Source: a virus. Taken from it: 22,571 bases of DNA. The translations under genes were made by a program, and so were the position numbers. Shown in pieces: positions 21,546 to 22,571 of this stretch (position 1 is the stretch's first letter; each line of letters begins with the position of its first letter). The notes under the pieces are model-generated. The model saw only the letters and a program-made list of their open reading frames with translations, was not told the origin of the DNA and did not search any database. The stretch covers positions 1 to 22,571 of the IMG/VR virus record IMGVR_UViG_3300005264_000630. One strand, written 5' to 3'.

Positions 21546-22571
21546 TAGTTTATATCTCCTTCTAAAATTTGTTTAGCTAATGGGTCAAAGTGACCTCTAT
21601 CTTGATTGCCCATATTATTAGCAATTGATTGCATTGAGCTTGACATTGAATTTGTAATGTTATTAATAACTGTGGCAGTTGTCAATGAGTTCGTCTTAGC
21701 AAAATCATCCATTGCTTCTTTTTGAGCTTTTGCTTGTTCTTGAATAAGAAATTTAGTTTTAGCAGTATCGCTTATAGCATCCTTTTTAGCAATGTCAGAA
21801 CCTGAAGTTACAGCATTTTCAACTCTATCTTTTATTTCATCTGATAATGGAGATATTAATTCTCCAGCATGAACTTTAACCAATCCTGTCTTTGCCACAA
21901 GTCCGCCAAGTGCTGCTTGAGGAAAATGATTTTTTGGAGAATTTTGTTCATAGTTTGCAAGTTTTTCTTCTGTTCTTCTTATTAATTTCCTATGTATATT
22001 TCTCGATGATGGACTATTTTCTCTTGGACCTTGTCTTCTAAGATTTTCTAATCTTCTTCTCAATATGTCTTCTTGGGACATATATCCTTTTTCAGATCTA
22101 TATGAATCATAATTAACATGAGCTTTCTTTTCTGATTCTCTCTTTGCTTTATCAGCTGCATCTTTTTTAGGATCTTTAGTTTTTCCTTCTCCTGCCCATT
22201 CTTTTATCTTATCTCCTATAAATGGAATACCTGATAATTTTTCAACTAAATATGTTTTAATTGATGTAAACATATTTTTAAATATATGTCCTACCCATTT
22301 GAATGGAAGCAATACTGTTTCAGCAACCTTTTTATTCAACGCTGGAATTGTCTTTGTTACAAGTTTCTTGGCTGATTTAAACATGAATTTCATTGTTGTC
22401 CAAGGAAACATTATAAACTTAAGAATACCTTTAGCAAGTTTCTTTATACTCTTTCCTATAAAGTCCATTCCTTTTGCTATATTCTTTCCTCCAAGAGCTC
22501 CCATAAGTCCACCGGCAATTGCTCCAACTGCGCCGCCAACTAATGTACCGACTCCGGGTATGAATGACCCA
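21545..22571 (-). CDS. Tape-measure-like tail protein, C-terminal part (partial)
   Basis: The frame is open from the right edge to TAA 21545-21547 (on the minus strand), so the true start is outside the window. An internal ATG at 22504 is unlikely to be the start because the coding pattern continues upstream (IPGVGTLVGGAVGAIAGGLM). The visible part has a Gly/Ala hydrophobic segment, then basic amphipathic helices (KSIKKLAKGILKF, AKKLVTKTIPALNKKV), a charged linker and a C-terminal region with LGGLVAKTGLVKVHAGELIS, a motif frequent near the end of tape measure and related tail proteins. The tape measure sets tail length and passes through the tube. Gene order (next to the gp48/gp54-like gene) fits. 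Another large tail protein cannot be ruled out. Confidence 0.6.
   Translation of the reverse strand, partial: GSFIPGVGTLVGGAVGAIAGGLMGALGGKNIAKGMDFIGKSIKKLAKGILKFIMFPWTTMKFMFKSAKKLVTKTIPALNKKVAETVLLPFKWVGHIFKNMFTSIKTYLVEKLSGIPFIGDKIKEWAGEGKTKDPKKDAADKAKRESEKKAHVNYDSYRSEKGYMSQEDILRRRLENLRRQGPRENSPSSRNIHRKLIRRTEEKLANYEQNSPKNHFPQAALGGLVAKTGLVKVHAGELISPLSDEIKDRVENAVTSGSDIAKKDAISDTAKTKFLIQEQAKAQKEAMDDFAKTNSLTTATVINNITNSMSSSMQSIANNMGNQDRGHFDPLAKQILEGDIN

Noticed and set aside
22502-22504. ATG at 22504 as the true start of the right-edge minus-strand gene.
   Set aside because: The frame stays open to the window edge with convincing Gly/Ala-rich coding, and no ribosome-binding site was seen before this ATG.
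1-22571. tRNA genes, CRISPR arrays, insertion sequences or attachment sites.
   Set aside because: Intergenic gaps are short and are explained by terminators and leader motifs. No cloverleaf, regular spacer array, transposase or core repeat was seen by eye.

Overview
This window is part of the genome of a large, AT-rich, tailed double-stranded DNA phage with a contractile (myovirus-type) tail. The evidence is a set of T4-type tail and baseplate genes: tail sheath, tail tube, gp25-like and gp6-like baseplate wedge proteins, a gp26-like/tail-chaperone protein, a P2 gpI-like baseplate protein, a gp48/gp54-like tube-cap candidate and the end of a tape-measure-like protein. The host cannot be named. 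Start codons are preceded by strong purine-rich Shine-Dalgarno sequences, TAA, TAG and TGA all act as stops, and no tRNA, rRNA or CRISPR was seen. No gene-free stretch exceeds 300 bases.

Layout. 1-1250: end of a GAF-domain protein, a holin-like protein, a two-way terminator and a small minus-strand gene. 1258-4263: an HD-domain hydrolase, an unknown protein and a baseplate protein on the plus strand. 4262-6160: a minus-strand island with a three-gene operon of small proteins (one of only 35 codons) and a histone-H1-like DNA-binding candidate, each with its own terminator and the same promoter-like sequence. 6253-8630: two virion-type proteins and a homing endonuclease. 8747-20217: the main tail block on the plus strand (sheath, Hc1-like small basic protein, tube, chaperone, gp25, gp6), interrupted by a second homing endonuclease and three members of a six-cysteine paralogous family. 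20214-22571: two minus-strand tail genes converging on the main block.

How it works together. Most products would build the sheathed tail and its baseplate. The plus-strand units are separated by clear rho-independent terminators and are preceded by a recurrent AGAACAAA motif. The minus-strand mini-units share a different motif (core TATATATTAATTACTAGG). This suggests two phage-specific promoter classes. The most unusual observations are three tail-locus paralogs with nearly identical cysteine spacing, a probable +1 programmed frameshift at CTT TGA (the same shift site as bacterial prfB) extending the chaperone-like protein by 63 residues, two histone-H1-like proteins, and a DUF2793-like module inside the gp6-like wedge protein.
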